The notes under the pieces: model-generated | What the model was told of the DNA's origin: nothing | What the model saw: only the letters and a program-made list of their open reading frames with translations | Database searches by the model: none | Position numbers and translations under genes: made by a program | In this document: one piece after another, positions 46,778-54,965 of the stretch | Numbering within the stretch: position 1 is the stretch's first letter | Layout: every line of letters starts with the position of its first letter | Origin: an uncultured Pseudoteredinibacter sp. | Lineage (GTDB): Bacteria; Pseudomonadota; Gammaproteobacteria; Pseudomonadales; Cellvibrionaceae | Assembly: GCF_947500695.1 (NCBI RefSeq) | Contig: NZ_CANMSS010000003.1 | Coordinates: forward strand, 124,001-188,000 | Reading direction: 5' to 3' | DNA length: 64,000 nucleotides

Positions 46778-47653
46778 ATGCGTTTATTTAAAGAGCCCCT
46801 GTTGTACTTTTTGTTGGCGGGCTTCGCTTTATTTGTGCTGTATTACAGTGTTAATCCCGAAGTGGAAGATCAGTCCATTGCGGTGGATGAGAACAGTATC
46901 CTCACCTTTATCCAGTATCGCAGTAAGGCGTTTTCACCAGAGTTGGCCAAGCAGCGATGGCAAGCGATGAGCCAAGAAGAACGTAAGCAACTGCTATTGG
47001 ATTACTATGAAGAAGAGCTGCTATTCCGCGAAGCTGATGGTCTGGAATTGATGGAGGATGATTACATCATTAAGCGGCGTTTAGTGCAGAAAATGGAATT
47101 TATTATTCAATCAGAAGCCGCTGAAGAAAAACGTCCAAGCGAAGCTGAGCTATTAGCCTATATGGAAGAGCATAAGGCTGATTATAAAGTACAGCCTTAT
47201 ATTAGTTTTACCCATATTTATTTTCCCGCTGGGGCGGCTGTTGATCAGGATTTATTGCAGACTCTCAATCAACAATCCGTCGCTTTCGCCGATGCCGGTA
47301 AATTCGGCGAGCGTTTTCTTTACCACCGTAATTATATTGAACGTACTCGCGATTATGTGCTTGCCCACTTTGGCGAAGCCTTTGCGGAAAAATTATTTGC
47401 ATGGCCTCAAGAAGAGCTAGACGGTAAACAATGGGTTGGCCCTATTAGCTCGGAGCATGGTCAGCATTTTTTATTGGTTACCCAGCGCAAAGCGGCCTAT
47501 CAGCCCGCGTTAGCTGAGGTGTATAGCCGTGTTGAGCAGGATTATTTGCGGCAGCAGCAGCGTTTACAGCGCAAGGCTGCGGTAAAAAAACTCAGTGAGA
47601 AATACCCTGCGAGGGGAGATGAAGCTCTAATTAAGTTATTGCAGGAGTCTTAA
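46778..47653 (+). CDS. Membrane-anchored parvulin-type peptidyl-prolyl isomerase
   Basis: 291 residues from ATG 46778, which places a single membrane segment (LLYFLLAGFALFVLYYS) at residues ~7-24; a longer ORF reads back into the DUF3604 gene. A SurA/PpiC-like helical chaperone region (~50-130) precedes a parvulin-like domain (~140-250: QPYISFTHIYFP, WVGPISSEHGQHFLLV). Predicted to help fold exported proteins from the inner membrane's outer face; the two DUF3604 proteins encoded just upstream are the natural clients. The next gene begins after a single-base gap. Confidence 0.8.
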   Translation: MRLFKEPLLYFLLAGFALFVLYYSVNPEVEDQSIAVDENSILTFIQYRSKAFSPELAKQRWQAMSQEERKQLLLDYYEEELLFREADGLELMEDDYIIKRRLVQKMEFIIQSEAAEEKRPSEAELLAYMEEHKADYKVQPYISFTHIYFPAGAAVDQDLLQTLNQQSVAFADAGKFGERFLYHRNYIERTRDYVLAHFGEAFAEKLFAWPQEELDGKQWVGPISSEHGQHFLLVTQRKAAYQPALAEVYSRVEQDYLRQQQRLQRKAAVKKLSEKYPARGDEALIKLLQES

Positions 47654-47654
47654 T

Positions 47655-48644
47655 ATGCCTGCTGCGATGACTCTTCGAGCTTTTTTGCTATCTGGCCTGC
47701 TGGCATTTGCCTCCCTTTTTAGTTGGCAGGTGCAGGCTCACGAAAGCCGCCCTTTTTATATTGATATCCGAGAGAGCGAGCCGGGTCAATTTGAGTTACG
47801 AGCCAGAGTGCCTGCATCGGTGCCTAACTTTAATCGTCCTCGTATCGAGCTGCCAAGCTTTTGTCAGTATCAGCAGGCACAGACGGCTCTGCGAAAGCCA
47901 TTTAGTTGTAGTGAAGGAATTGAAGGGGCTGAGCTCAACATTGTTTACCCCTTGGCAAATCCGTCGATTTCCAGCCTTATTCGCTTAGAGCGCAGTAACG
48001 GCCAAGTGCATAATGCTCGGCTTGGGCCAAAGCAAATGTCCTGGCAGGTTCCTGCCTTAGAGGAGCGTTGGCTACTAGCTAAGGATTACACCATACTTGG
48101 CATTGAGCATATCCTAATTGGATTGGATCATTTATTGTTCCTTGCTTGCCTTGTTTTTATTGCGGGTGGCTGGCGTCGTATACTTATTACCGTGACCGGC
48201 TTTACCATCGCCCATTCAATCACACTGGCGGCTGCGGCCTTGGGCATTGTGAGCTTGCCGGTGCCAGCTATTGAGGCGGTTATCGCATTAAGTATCATCT
48301 TTTTAGCTCGGGAATTAGTGCTAAATCGCCGTGATACTTTAACGTGGCGTCAGCCAGTATTTGTAGCCAGTAGCTTCGGTTTACTGCATGGTTTTGGCTT
48401 TGCTGCAGTACTCGCTGATATAGGCCTGCCGCAAACCGAGTTGCCAGTGGCGCTGTTGTTTTTTAATATCGGCGTCGAACTCGGGCAGCTCTTCTTTGTC
48501 TGTATTGCAGCTTTGGTCTTTGCGCTGTTGCGTAAGGTATTTACCGATATGGCCAATTTGCACCAGAAAGGACAGTATTTTAGCGCTTGTGCAGTCGGCG
48601 TATTGGCGAGTTTTTGGTTTTTTGAACGCATTGCAGGCTTTTGA
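47655..48644 (+). CDS. HupE/UreJ-family membrane protein
   Basis: 329 residues. Signal peptide, an extracytoplasmic domain (~28-130) and six or seven membrane segments. The HupE/UreJ_2 hallmark is present: GIEHILIGLDHLLFL, FTIAHSITL, GLLHGFGFAAVL and FFNIGVELGQL. HupE and UreJ proteins are linked to nickel (or cobalt) uptake for hydrogenase and urease; here neither enzyme is nearby. Its place one base after the parvulin-like gene suggests it supplies or exports a metal, perhaps for the DUF3604 proteins. That is inference. Confidence 0.85.
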   Translation: MPAAMTLRAFLLSGLLAFASLFSWQVQAHESRPFYIDIRESEPGQFELRARVPASVPNFNRPRIELPSFCQYQQAQTALRKPFSCSEGIEGAELNIVYPLANPSISSLIRLERSNGQVHNARLGPKQMSWQVPALEERWLLAKDYTILGIEHILIGLDHLLFLACLVFIAGGWRRILITVTGFTIAHSITLAAAALGIVSLPVPAIEAVIALSIIFLARELVLNRRDTLTWRQPVFVASSFGLLHGFGFAAVLADIGLPQTELPVALLFFNIGVELGQLFFVCIAALVFALLRKVFTDMANLHQKGQYFSACAVGVLASFWFFERIAGF

Positions 48645-48704
48645 TTTTCGGGGTGACTAGGCCCTCGGGCCTGCCCCATAATCACTATAAGCGAGGTTCC
48701 TGCA

Positions 48705-50438
48705 ATGATGTTTTCCACGAGCTGTCGGGGCTTTGCGTGCTGGGCGTGTAGGGAGTTAGCTCGTTTGATGCCTCTTTTATCTTTTCGCCTGGCGCCTCGC
48801 CAGTTTTCTCTTTTTGCGCTTATTCTCTCTTCGCTATTTACGCTAGGTTCGAGCTCGACCTTTGCACAGGGGCCATCATTGCCTGTCGATTCCAATTTAG
48901 ACACAAAGAACGAACTCCAGGCCAAGGCCAAGAATTATGATGCCGATGTCATTGTTGTTGGTGCGGGTGCTGCGGGCTTGGCTGCGGCAAGTGAGCTTCA
49001 GTCTCTCGGTTATAAAGTTGTGGTGTTGGAGGCACGTGAACGTATCGGGGGGCGTGTTCATACGCTTTTTGATGGTGAGCAAGCTATTGAGATGGGCGCC
49101 AATTGGCTACATGGCCAAGACGACAACCCTTTGGTTGCTTTAGCGAAACAGCAGGGCCATCGTTTAAGTGCGCCTACGGATTGGGGGGATAGCCTTAGCT
49201 ACGACGAGTACGGTGAGGAAATTGAAGATACCGAGGATCTCTCGGATCGTTGGTATGCCGTGGTTGCTAAATACATCGAGCAGTATTTAGAGCGTGAGCC
49301 AAATGCCAGCATGCAGATGCTAATGGACGATGCCCAAAAGTCCGGTGATCTGGGTTTTGTTAATGATGATTTACACAATCTGTTTATTAATTTTATGTAT
49401 GAGCAAGATTGGGCCGCCGATGCCGCAGAGTTATCTGTTCAGTCGGAGATGGATGGCGAGGACTATCGTGGTGGTGACCCTATTCCATTGGCAGGCTTTC
49501 AAGCTATTCTTGATCCATTGAGTCAAAATGTCGATGTGCAGTTGGCTCGCCAGGTTACTGCTGTGCAGCAGCTAGAAGATTCTGTAGAGATTAGTTATAG
49601 CTATCAAGGCCAAACACAGGTCATGCGAGCTAAACGCGTTGTGATCACTGTGCCTGTATCTATTTTGCAGGCAGGCAAGATCCGTTTTAGTCCAGAGCTT
49701 AGCGTCCGTAAGCGTGAAGCTATTGCTCTTTTGGGGATGGGGCATCTCAATAAAGTATGGTTAAAGTTTCCAGAAGTGTTTTGGGATGATGCCCAAGCTT
49801 TTCTTCGGGTAGGCCCAGAAAAAGATCGCTTTAGCCTTTGGCTTAATTTTCATCAAGTCAGCCAGCAACCTTACCTTTTGGCGTTAAGTACGGCCACTCA
49901 ACTAGAAGCCGGCAGTGATGCAGAAATTGTCGAGGAAGCGATGCTGGCTTTGCGGGGTATGTATGGCGATGAGATTCCTGATCCGCTTAAAAGCTATATC
50001 AGCCGCTGGCAAAATGATCCTTTCTCTTTAGGGGCATACAGTTATCTTCGCCAAGGTGGACGTCCAGAGCACCGGCAGATATTGGCGGAAAATGAGGGTT
50101 TAATTTATTTTGCAGGTGAGGCCAGCCACAGTGAATTTCCATCGACTGTGCATGGTGCTTATTTGTCGGGCTTACGTGAAGCGGCAAAAATCCATAAAAA
50201 TTTGAACCCAGGTGCCGAGCCATTACCTACTAAGAATTTACTAGAGCTTAAAGAGCAAGATCATTTAAGTGAGCCTTTCACTGAGGCCTCGCTTAAAAAC
50301 ATAGGCGATCTTGAGGCGAAGAATAATTTAGAGAAGGCTGAAAAGATTCCTGTTCTAGAAACAAAGCAAGAACAAGAAAAATCTCCACAAGCTGAAGAGT
50401 TTGAATCAACAGAAGTGAGGAAAGAAGACGACCTTTAA
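48705..50438 (+). CDS. Secreted FAD-dependent amine oxidase
   Basis: 577 residues. GAGG lies 8 bp before ATG 48705; ATG 48768 would give a more ordinary signal peptide (MPLLSFRLAPRQFSLFALIL, cleavage near TFAQG). FAD-binding VVGAGAAGLAAASELQSLGY, LEARERIGGRVHT and C-terminal FAGEASHSEFPSTVHGAYLSG mark the flavin monoamine/polyamine oxidase family; LNKVWLKF holds the conserved Lys. It would oxidise an amine with release of aldehyde, ammonia and H2O2, here outside the cytoplasm. An acidic, Glu/Lys-rich tail (~515-577) is unusual. A Tat twin-Arg motif is not seen, although FAD proteins are often Tat-exported. Confidence 0.85.
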   Translation: MMFSTSCRGFACWACRELARLMPLLSFRLAPRQFSLFALILSSLFTLGSSSTFAQGPSLPVDSNLDTKNELQAKAKNYDADVIVVGAGAAGLAAASELQSLGYKVVVLEARERIGGRVHTLFDGEQAIEMGANWLHGQDDNPLVALAKQQGHRLSAPTDWGDSLSYDEYGEEIEDTEDLSDRWYAVVAKYIEQYLEREPNASMQMLMDDAQKSGDLGFVNDDLHNLFINFMYEQDWAADAAELSVQSEMDGEDYRGGDPIPLAGFQAILDPLSQNVDVQLARQVTAVQQLEDSVEISYSYQGQTQVMRAKRVVITVPVSILQAGKIRFSPELSVRKREAIALLGMGHLNKVWLKFPEVFWDDAQAFLRVGPEKDRFSLWLNFHQVSQQPYLLALSTATQLEAGSDAEIVEEAMLALRGMYGDEIPDPLKSYISRWQNDPFSLGAYSYLRQGGRPEHRQILAENEGLIYFAGEASHSEFPSTVHGAYLSGLREAAKIHKNLNPGAEPLPTKNLLELKEQDHLSEPFTEASLKNIGDLEAKNNLEKAEKIPVLETKQEQEKSPQAEEFESTEVRKEDDL

Positions 50439-50473
50439 CAAAAGGGTCTCTAATAAAAAGATCCTCAAAAAAC

Positions 50474-50497
50474 GTACCCACCGGGGGAGGTGGGTAC
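50474..50497. terminator. Hairpin after the amine oxidase gene
   Basis: GTACCCACC-loop-GGTGGGTAC, a perfect 9-bp stem 35 bp past the stop. No T tract follows on either strand; function as a terminator is uncertain. Confidence 0.5.
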
Positions 50498-50574
50498 TAA
50501 AACAGCAACAAGTACTTGAATAGCGCCCGAGGAGCCTAAAGGCCGCTGGGGAAAGCCGGGTGCTAGTTCAAGAG

Positions 50575-50856
50575 TTAAGCTTGTGCCGTTAGAGGTGTTA
50601 CGTTGTCTTCCTGAGCTGGCTCTTCTAGCAATACATCAGGCTTGCCTTTACAGGCTTTAGCAAGGGCATCGCGGCGCTCGGCAAGCAGTAAGCCTATGGC
50701 TTCGCTGGTATTTTCATCTAGGCCGTCGATATGGTTTTCCAGCAGCGTGGTAATGTTCGCTGCCAGCTCCAACATTTTGTCGTGTTCTTCCGCATCTTTT
50801 TTGTTTTCAAACATCTTTCCGTCTCGGTCACACTTCCAAACAGCTACTACAGCCAT
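50575..50856 (-). CDS. yebG: YebG-like DNA damage-inducible protein
   Basis: 93 residues from ATG 50856, preceded by AGGAG (a TTG two codons upstream is less likely). It follows E. coli YebG: short beta strands (VAVWKCDRDGKMFENKK), DAEEHDKMLELA, then SEAIGLLLAERRDALAKA. YebG is an SOS-regulated protein of unknown biochemical role. A LexA box overlaps its promoter, confirming SOS control here. Isolated gene, convergent with the amine oxidase. Confidence 0.92.
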   Translation of the reverse strand: MAVVAVWKCDRDGKMFENKKDAEEHDKMLELAANITTLLENHIDGLDENTSEAIGLLLAERRDALAKACKGKPDVLLEEPAQEDNVTPLTAQA

Positions 50857-50879
50857 GAGCAAATCTCCTGTATCAATTA

Positions 50880-50914
50880 CTGGTTAAATATACAGTATAT
50901 TTGGCTGGTTGCAA
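50880..50914 (-). promoter_or_regulatory. yebG promoter with LexA box
   Basis: LexA box at 50880-50895: on the gene's strand CTGTATATTTAACCAG, close to the ideal CTGTATATATATACAG. It covers the -10 TATATT (50892-50887) of a promoter whose -35 is TTGCAA (50914-50909), 16-bp spacer. Confidence 0.88.
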
Positions 50915-51164
50915 GTGTTGATGTTGGGACTTTGGTTTTTGGTTTGATTTAAGAGGGCTTCGATCGGTATTTGGGCTACTAGTTTGGTTTTAGGAGGCGA
51001 GAGAAATTTGTGATGAAAAATCACTTTAGAAGGTTTGATGCAATCGCAGTTTTGCCGCGTTTCAAGCAAGAACTCACCTGCTGTGGGAAATTGAGAAAGC
51101 CATTACTTAGTGGTTTTGGAGCCTGTTGGGTAACTGCAATTGACGTAACGTTTGCATGTTGTGA

Positions 51165-51274
51165 GCTGAAGGACTTTAGGGGCACTGTTAAGCCCTCAAA
51201 AGCAAGGACGCTTTTGGGGAGCCCCCGGGGATGGGTTCACGGCGCGTTTTACAGAGCCCCTAAAGTCCTTCAGC
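51165..51274. repeat. Foldback element C
   Basis: 110-bp element with 27-bp arms (51165-51191 and 51248-51274, two mismatches). The core GAGCCCCCGGGGATGGGTTCA at 51219-51239 (plus) is a diverged match to the core of elements A and B; the arms are unrelated to theirs. An inner AAAAGC...GCTTTT hairpin is present. It lies 20 bp from the stop of the next gene. Confidence 0.82.
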
Positions 51275-51294
51275 GTTCGAAGACAAGTTACCAA

Positions 51295-51687
51295 CTAGCT
51301 CTTTGATTTAACCAACGGATTCCCATAAAACCCCATGCCTAAAATAACCGCCGCCATCATAAAGTGCAGCATGTCGCCGCGGCTCATTACGGTTATGGCT
51401 TGTCCACCTTGGCTGGCGATATCGATGTACTCCAAATAGCGCATTAACACACCGTAGAGCAGCAGGAAAATGTTTAAGGCACTTTCACCCAAAGCAAAGA
51501 GGGCTCGCATGGTGGGGCGTTTAAGTAAGAGGCTGGGTACTACAAAGCAGGCCGCTAAGTACAAATAGTGCAGGCCGGGGCTAGCGCCGGGGATGCTGAT
51601 GCGAATATCTGAGCCCCACAGCGCGAAGCTGATAAGAAAAAGCGGGCTAAGCCAGTAGTAAATTTTAATCGTAGCTTGAGAATTCAT
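51295..51687 (-). CDS. Small four-helix membrane protein, unknown
   Basis: 130 residues with four hydrophobic segments (~10-25, 38-55, 62-82, 105-121) and short loops. No family recognised; composition resembles small DoxX/DUF-type membrane proteins but no motif confirms it. Its stop is followed closely by foldback element C. Divergent from the iron alcohol dehydrogenase gene, ~90 bp away. Confidence 0.65.
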   Translation of the reverse strand: MNSQATIKIYYWLSPLFLISFALWGSDIRISIPGASPGLHYLYLAACFVVPSLLLKRPTMRALFALGESALNIFLLLYGVLMRYLEYIDIASQGGQAITVMSRGDMLHFMMAAVILGMGFYGNPLVKSKS

Positions 51688-51777
51688 GCGGCTATTTTAC
51701 GGATATCTGCCGCGACTTGCATGCCTCTTCATCATTTGTCAGGATGATCAACTCACACATCAAAACAAGAAAAAATA

Positions 51778-52953
51778 ATGAACACAGCAATAGCCCGTAT
51801 CTCACTGCCGCGCTTAATAGAACTCGGTGGTGATAGCCTAAATAAACTTCCTGAAGTGCTGCGCAGCTTAGATAGTCAGCGCCCCTATATGATTTGCGAT
51901 GGATTAATGCGTGATATCGGCGTGCAAGCAAAAGTGCAGCAAGCCTGTGCCAAGGCGGGGGTAGAGCTTACTGATGGCGATGTGTTTAGCGATGTAATGC
52001 CAGAGCCGACAGAAGACTCCTTGCAGCCCGCCATTAGAGCAATGGCAGAGGGTAATTATGATGGTGTTATTGCTTTAGGTGGCGGCAGTGCAATTGATAG
52101 TGCTAAAGCCATTGCTTATCTGGCGGCAAAAGGTGGACGAATGAGTGATTACAAAGTGCCTGCTATTTGTGATCAGCCGGGCTTGCCCCTTGTCGCTATT
52201 CCGACGACGGCAGGCACGGGCTCGGAAGCTACTCAATTTACCATCATTACTGATGCAGATAGTGATGAGAAAATGCTATGCAAAGGCCTAGCGTTTTTAC
52301 CGCAGGCGGCCATCGTTGATTACAAGCTTAGTCTTACCGTACCTGCGCGAGTGACGGCGGATACCGGTATCGATGCCTTAACTCATGCTATTGAGGCTTA
52401 TGTTTCAAAGCGCGCCAACGACTTTAGTGATCAACAAGCCTTGGCTGCCATGAAGCTCATAGCGCCTAATTTGCGCAGCGCATTCCACGATGGTAATGAT
52501 GAAGAAGCACGAGAAAAGTTAATGCTAGGCTCGCATCTAGCGGGTGTTGCTTTTTCCAATGCTTCGGTGGCCTTGGTGCACGGTATGAGCCGCCCAATAG
52601 GTGCTCATTTTCATGTGCCTCATGGTATGAGCAATGCTATGTTGCTACCGGCAGTGACTAAATACTCTATTCCGGCCGCCATCGAGCGTTATGCCCACTG
52701 TACTAAGGCAATGGCGATCGTTAGTGAAGAAACTGACGAGCAAGTTGCTTGTGATGCATTGCTGTTGTGGTTAGAAGCTTTAAACAAAGAACTGTTAGTG
52801 CCCAGCCCTGCAGAATTTGGTATCAACAAAGACGAGTTTATGAATAAGCTGGATATCATGGCTGAGCAAGCTTTGGCTTCGGGCTCGCCGGGTAATAATC
52901 CGCGAGTGCCCAGTGAAAGTGAAATGAAAGATATCTATTTAGAGCTTTGGTGA
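51778..52953 (+). CDS. Iron-containing alcohol dehydrogenase
   Basis: 391 residues, group III Fe-dependent alcohol dehydrogenase. NAD-binding GGGSAIDSAKAIAYLA (~101-116) and PTTAGTGSEAT (142-152) are present; the metal ligands correspond to Asp199, His203, His268 and His282 (TGIDALTHAIEAY, LVHGMSRPIGAHFHVPHGM). It interconverts an alcohol and aldehyde/ketone with NAD(P)H; the substrate cannot be assigned. It is transcribed alone, convergent with a LysR gene. Confidence 0.93.
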   Translation: MNTAIARISLPRLIELGGDSLNKLPEVLRSLDSQRPYMICDGLMRDIGVQAKVQQACAKAGVELTDGDVFSDVMPEPTEDSLQPAIRAMAEGNYDGVIALGGGSAIDSAKAIAYLAAKGGRMSDYKVPAICDQPGLPLVAIPTTAGTGSEATQFTIITDADSDEKMLCKGLAFLPQAAIVDYKLSLTVPARVTADTGIDALTHAIEAYVSKRANDFSDQQALAAMKLIAPNLRSAFHDGNDEEAREKLMLGSHLAGVAFSNASVALVHGMSRPIGAHFHVPHGMSNAMLLPAVTKYSIPAAIERYAHCTKAMAIVSEETDEQVACDALLLWLEALNKELLVPSPAEFGINKDEFMNKLDIMAEQALASGSPGNNPRVPSESEMKDIYLELW

Positions 52954-53000
52954 AGCTAATTGGTACGATGTCTAATTATTATTTAGTATGTTTCTTAGGT

Positions 53001-53038
53001 ATTTCAGCCATAGCCGAACGTCTCTGCTGTGGCTAAAT
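53001..53038. terminator. Bidirectional hairpin between the alcohol dehydrogenase and LysR genes
   Basis: ATTTcAGCCAtAGC...GCTgTGGCTaAAAT, flanked by A/T-rich arms, in the 108-bp space between convergent genes. Confidence 0.6.
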
Positions 53039-53061
53039 TTCCCTTGTGTTGTGATTTGGGT

Positions 53062-53964
53062 TTAAGGATTGAACTGCTCAAAACTCTCAATAACAAAATC
53101 CTTAAAAGCCTGAATTCGAGCTGCCGAGTTCTTCTGTTTTAAGTAAATCAGGTAAAACGGCGTGGCGACTAAACGCCAGTCTTGAAGTAAAGGGATAAGA
53201 TTACCTTCTCTGATTTCCTTTTGGCAATACAGCTCCGGTACACGAATAATACCATTGCCAGCAATGGCTGACGCTAACATGACTCGTCCGTTTTTGCATT
53301 GCAGTTGCCCGTCGATGCTAAAGTCTTCGACCTTGCCGTTATCTGGATTCTTGAAAGACCATTGCTGAACACTACCTGTAATACAGCGATGCTGTGAAAG
53401 TTCATCCGGCGTTTGCGGCTGGCCATACTGCTGGGCATAACTGGGGCTGCAATAAAGCGATATATTTAAATCGCAGAGCTTACGAGCAATCAGTGAGGAA
53501 TCTTCCAGCTCGCCCATACGAAAAACAAAATCATATTGCTCCTGAATTAAGTCAACTCTGGGGCTGCTAAAATCCAGCTCGATTTTAATTTCTGGGTGCT
53601 GCCCTAGGAATTGATTAATCATGGGGGCGATAATATCTTCTCCAATGGGGCCGCCCACGGAGTTGATATGAAGATGGCCATGCAGCTTATCGCGTGAATC
53701 CTGTAGCTTTTCGATGGCCTGCTCTATATCCAGCAAAGCTTGTTGGCATTGTTGGTAAAACAATTGCCCTTGTTCGGTAAGCTGTTGTCTGCGAGTGGTG
53801 CGAATCAATAAACTCAAGCCCAGGCTGTCTTCTAATTGCGCCAGCTGTTTCGATATTTGAGGGCGGCCACAGCCGAGCTGCTCGGCCGCTTTGGTAAAAC
53901 TGCCGGCCTCCGCCAAAACTACAAATGTGCGTATATCGCTTAGGCTTATATCTTTAGGGATCAT
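53062..53964 (-). CDS. LysR-family transcriptional regulator
   Basis: 300 residues. N-terminal winged HTH (~6-65: LSDIRTFVVLAEAGSFTKAA followed by EQLGCGRPQISKQLAQLEDSLG) and a periplasmic-binding-like effector domain (~92-295) of the CrgA/single-domain type (LHINSVGGPIGEDIIAPMI, YCSPSYAQQYGQPQTPDEL). It is divergent from the SDR gene across 199 bp containing a perfect 10-bp inverted repeat, the usual layout for a LysR regulator controlling its neighbour. Inducer unknown. Confidence 0.93.
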   Translation of the reverse strand: MIPKDISLSDIRTFVVLAEAGSFTKAAEQLGCGRPQISKQLAQLEDSLGLSLLIRTTRRQQLTEQGQLFYQQCQQALLDIEQAIEKLQDSRDKLHGHLHINSVGGPIGEDIIAPMINQFLGQHPEIKIELDFSSPRVDLIQEQYDFVFRMGELEDSSLIARKLCDLNISLYCSPSYAQQYGQPQTPDELSQHRCITGSVQQWSFKNPDNGKVEDFSIDGQLQCKNGRVMLASAIAGNGIIRVPELYCQKEIREGNLIPLLQDWRLVATPFYLIYLKQKNSAARIQAFKDFVIESFEQFNP

Positions 53965-54007
53965 CGCTGCTGTGCTCTAAACCGGTGGTGGCATAGCTAG
54001 TCTGTTT

Positions 54008-54070
54008 ATTTCTTCTTTCCAGTGCATTGTTTCTTTTTCCAGCGCATTGTTTCTTGCTTGGAAACAATGC
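54008..54070. promoter_or_regulatory. Candidate LysR operator with repeated half-sites
   Basis: GCATTGTTTC-ttgcttg-GAAACAATGC at 54044-54070 is a perfect 10-bp inverted repeat containing a T-N11-A type LysR box. Two related direct repeats, TTTCTTCTTTCCAGTGCATTG and TTTCTTTTTCCAGCGCATTG, lie immediately before it (from ~54008), like an array of half-sites. It is in the middle of the divergent LysR/SDR intergenic region. Confidence 0.75.
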
Positions 54071-54163
54071 TGTTCCAGGCGCTCTATATATCCCAAGGCC
54101 CGGCTTATTTACAGTTAGCCCCATATTGAATAAGGCAAACAAGTACTTCAAGAGGGCAAGAAA

Positions 54164-54922
54164 ATGACAGATAAGCTAAGTAATAGTGTAACAGCAGCGG
54201 ATCAAAAAGGCTTAGTGGTGATTACAGGCGCCAGCTCCGGTATTGGGGCGGCTTTGGCCAAAAAAATGAGCGCAGCGGGACACCCCCTGCTGTTACTGGC
54301 GCGCCGGGTGGAGCGTTTGGAGGCTCTAGGCTTAAAAAACTGCCTATGTGCCAAGGTGGATGTTAGTGATCAATCGGGGCTGCAGGCAGCCATCGCCAAA
54401 GCTGTGGAAAGATTTGGTCCGGTAGATCTGCTTGTTAACAATGCGGGTGTTATGTTGCTTGGTGATGTGGCCAACCAGCAGGCCAGTGAGTGGCAGCAGA
54501 TGTTTGGAGTGAACGTTTTAGGTTTGCTCAATGGTATGCAGGCCGTGCTTTCTGATATGAAGGCTAATAATCGCGGTACTATTGTGAATATTAGCTCAAT
54601 TGCAGGGCGTAAAACCTTTGCTAATCATGCGGCTTATTGCGGTACAAAGTTTGCCGTGCATGGGCTCACTGAGAATATTCGAGAAGAAGTAGCCGATAGC
54701 AATGTGCGAGTCATAACTATCGCTCCGGGTGCCGTTGAAACTGAGTTGCTATCGCATACCAGTTCCCAGGAGATTATTGATGGCTACGAAGCTTGGAAAA
54801 CAGAAATGGGTAATGTACTGAGCGCTGAAGATGTCGCAAACAGTATTTTGTTTGCTTATCAAATGCCACAAAATGTATGCGTTCGCGAGATCGTCTTAGC
54901 GGCAACAGCACAGCAACCTTAA
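54164..54922 (+). CDS. SDR-family oxidoreductase
   Basis: 252 residues, classical short-chain dehydrogenase. Cofactor loop TGASSGIG (21-28), NNAG (92-95), and catalytic Ser144-Tyr158-Lys162 (NISSIAG, YCGTK). The Arg pair after strand 2 (LLARRVERL) suggests NADPH preference. It is closest in appearance to YdfG-like/3-hydroxy acid dehydrogenase-type SDRs, but the substrate is not readable. AGAGGG precedes the ATG. Likely controlled by the divergent LysR regulator. Confidence 0.92.
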   Translation: MTDKLSNSVTAADQKGLVVITGASSGIGAALAKKMSAAGHPLLLLARRVERLEALGLKNCLCAKVDVSDQSGLQAAIAKAVERFGPVDLLVNNAGVMLLGDVANQQASEWQQMFGVNVLGLLNGMQAVLSDMKANNRGTIVNISSIAGRKTFANHAAYCGTKFAVHGLTENIREEVADSNVRVITIAPGAVETELLSHTSSQEIIDGYEAWKTEMGNVLSAEDVANSILFAYQMPQNVCVREIVLAATAQQP

Positions 54923-54965
54923 TCCAGCGCTTGGTTGTGGCAGTAATGCCTAAAAACCGGCAGGC

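Noticed and set aside
51010..51306. 98-codon ORF on the plus strand
   Set aside because: It runs through foldback element C and its inverted-repeat arms; composition and position fit a chance frame.
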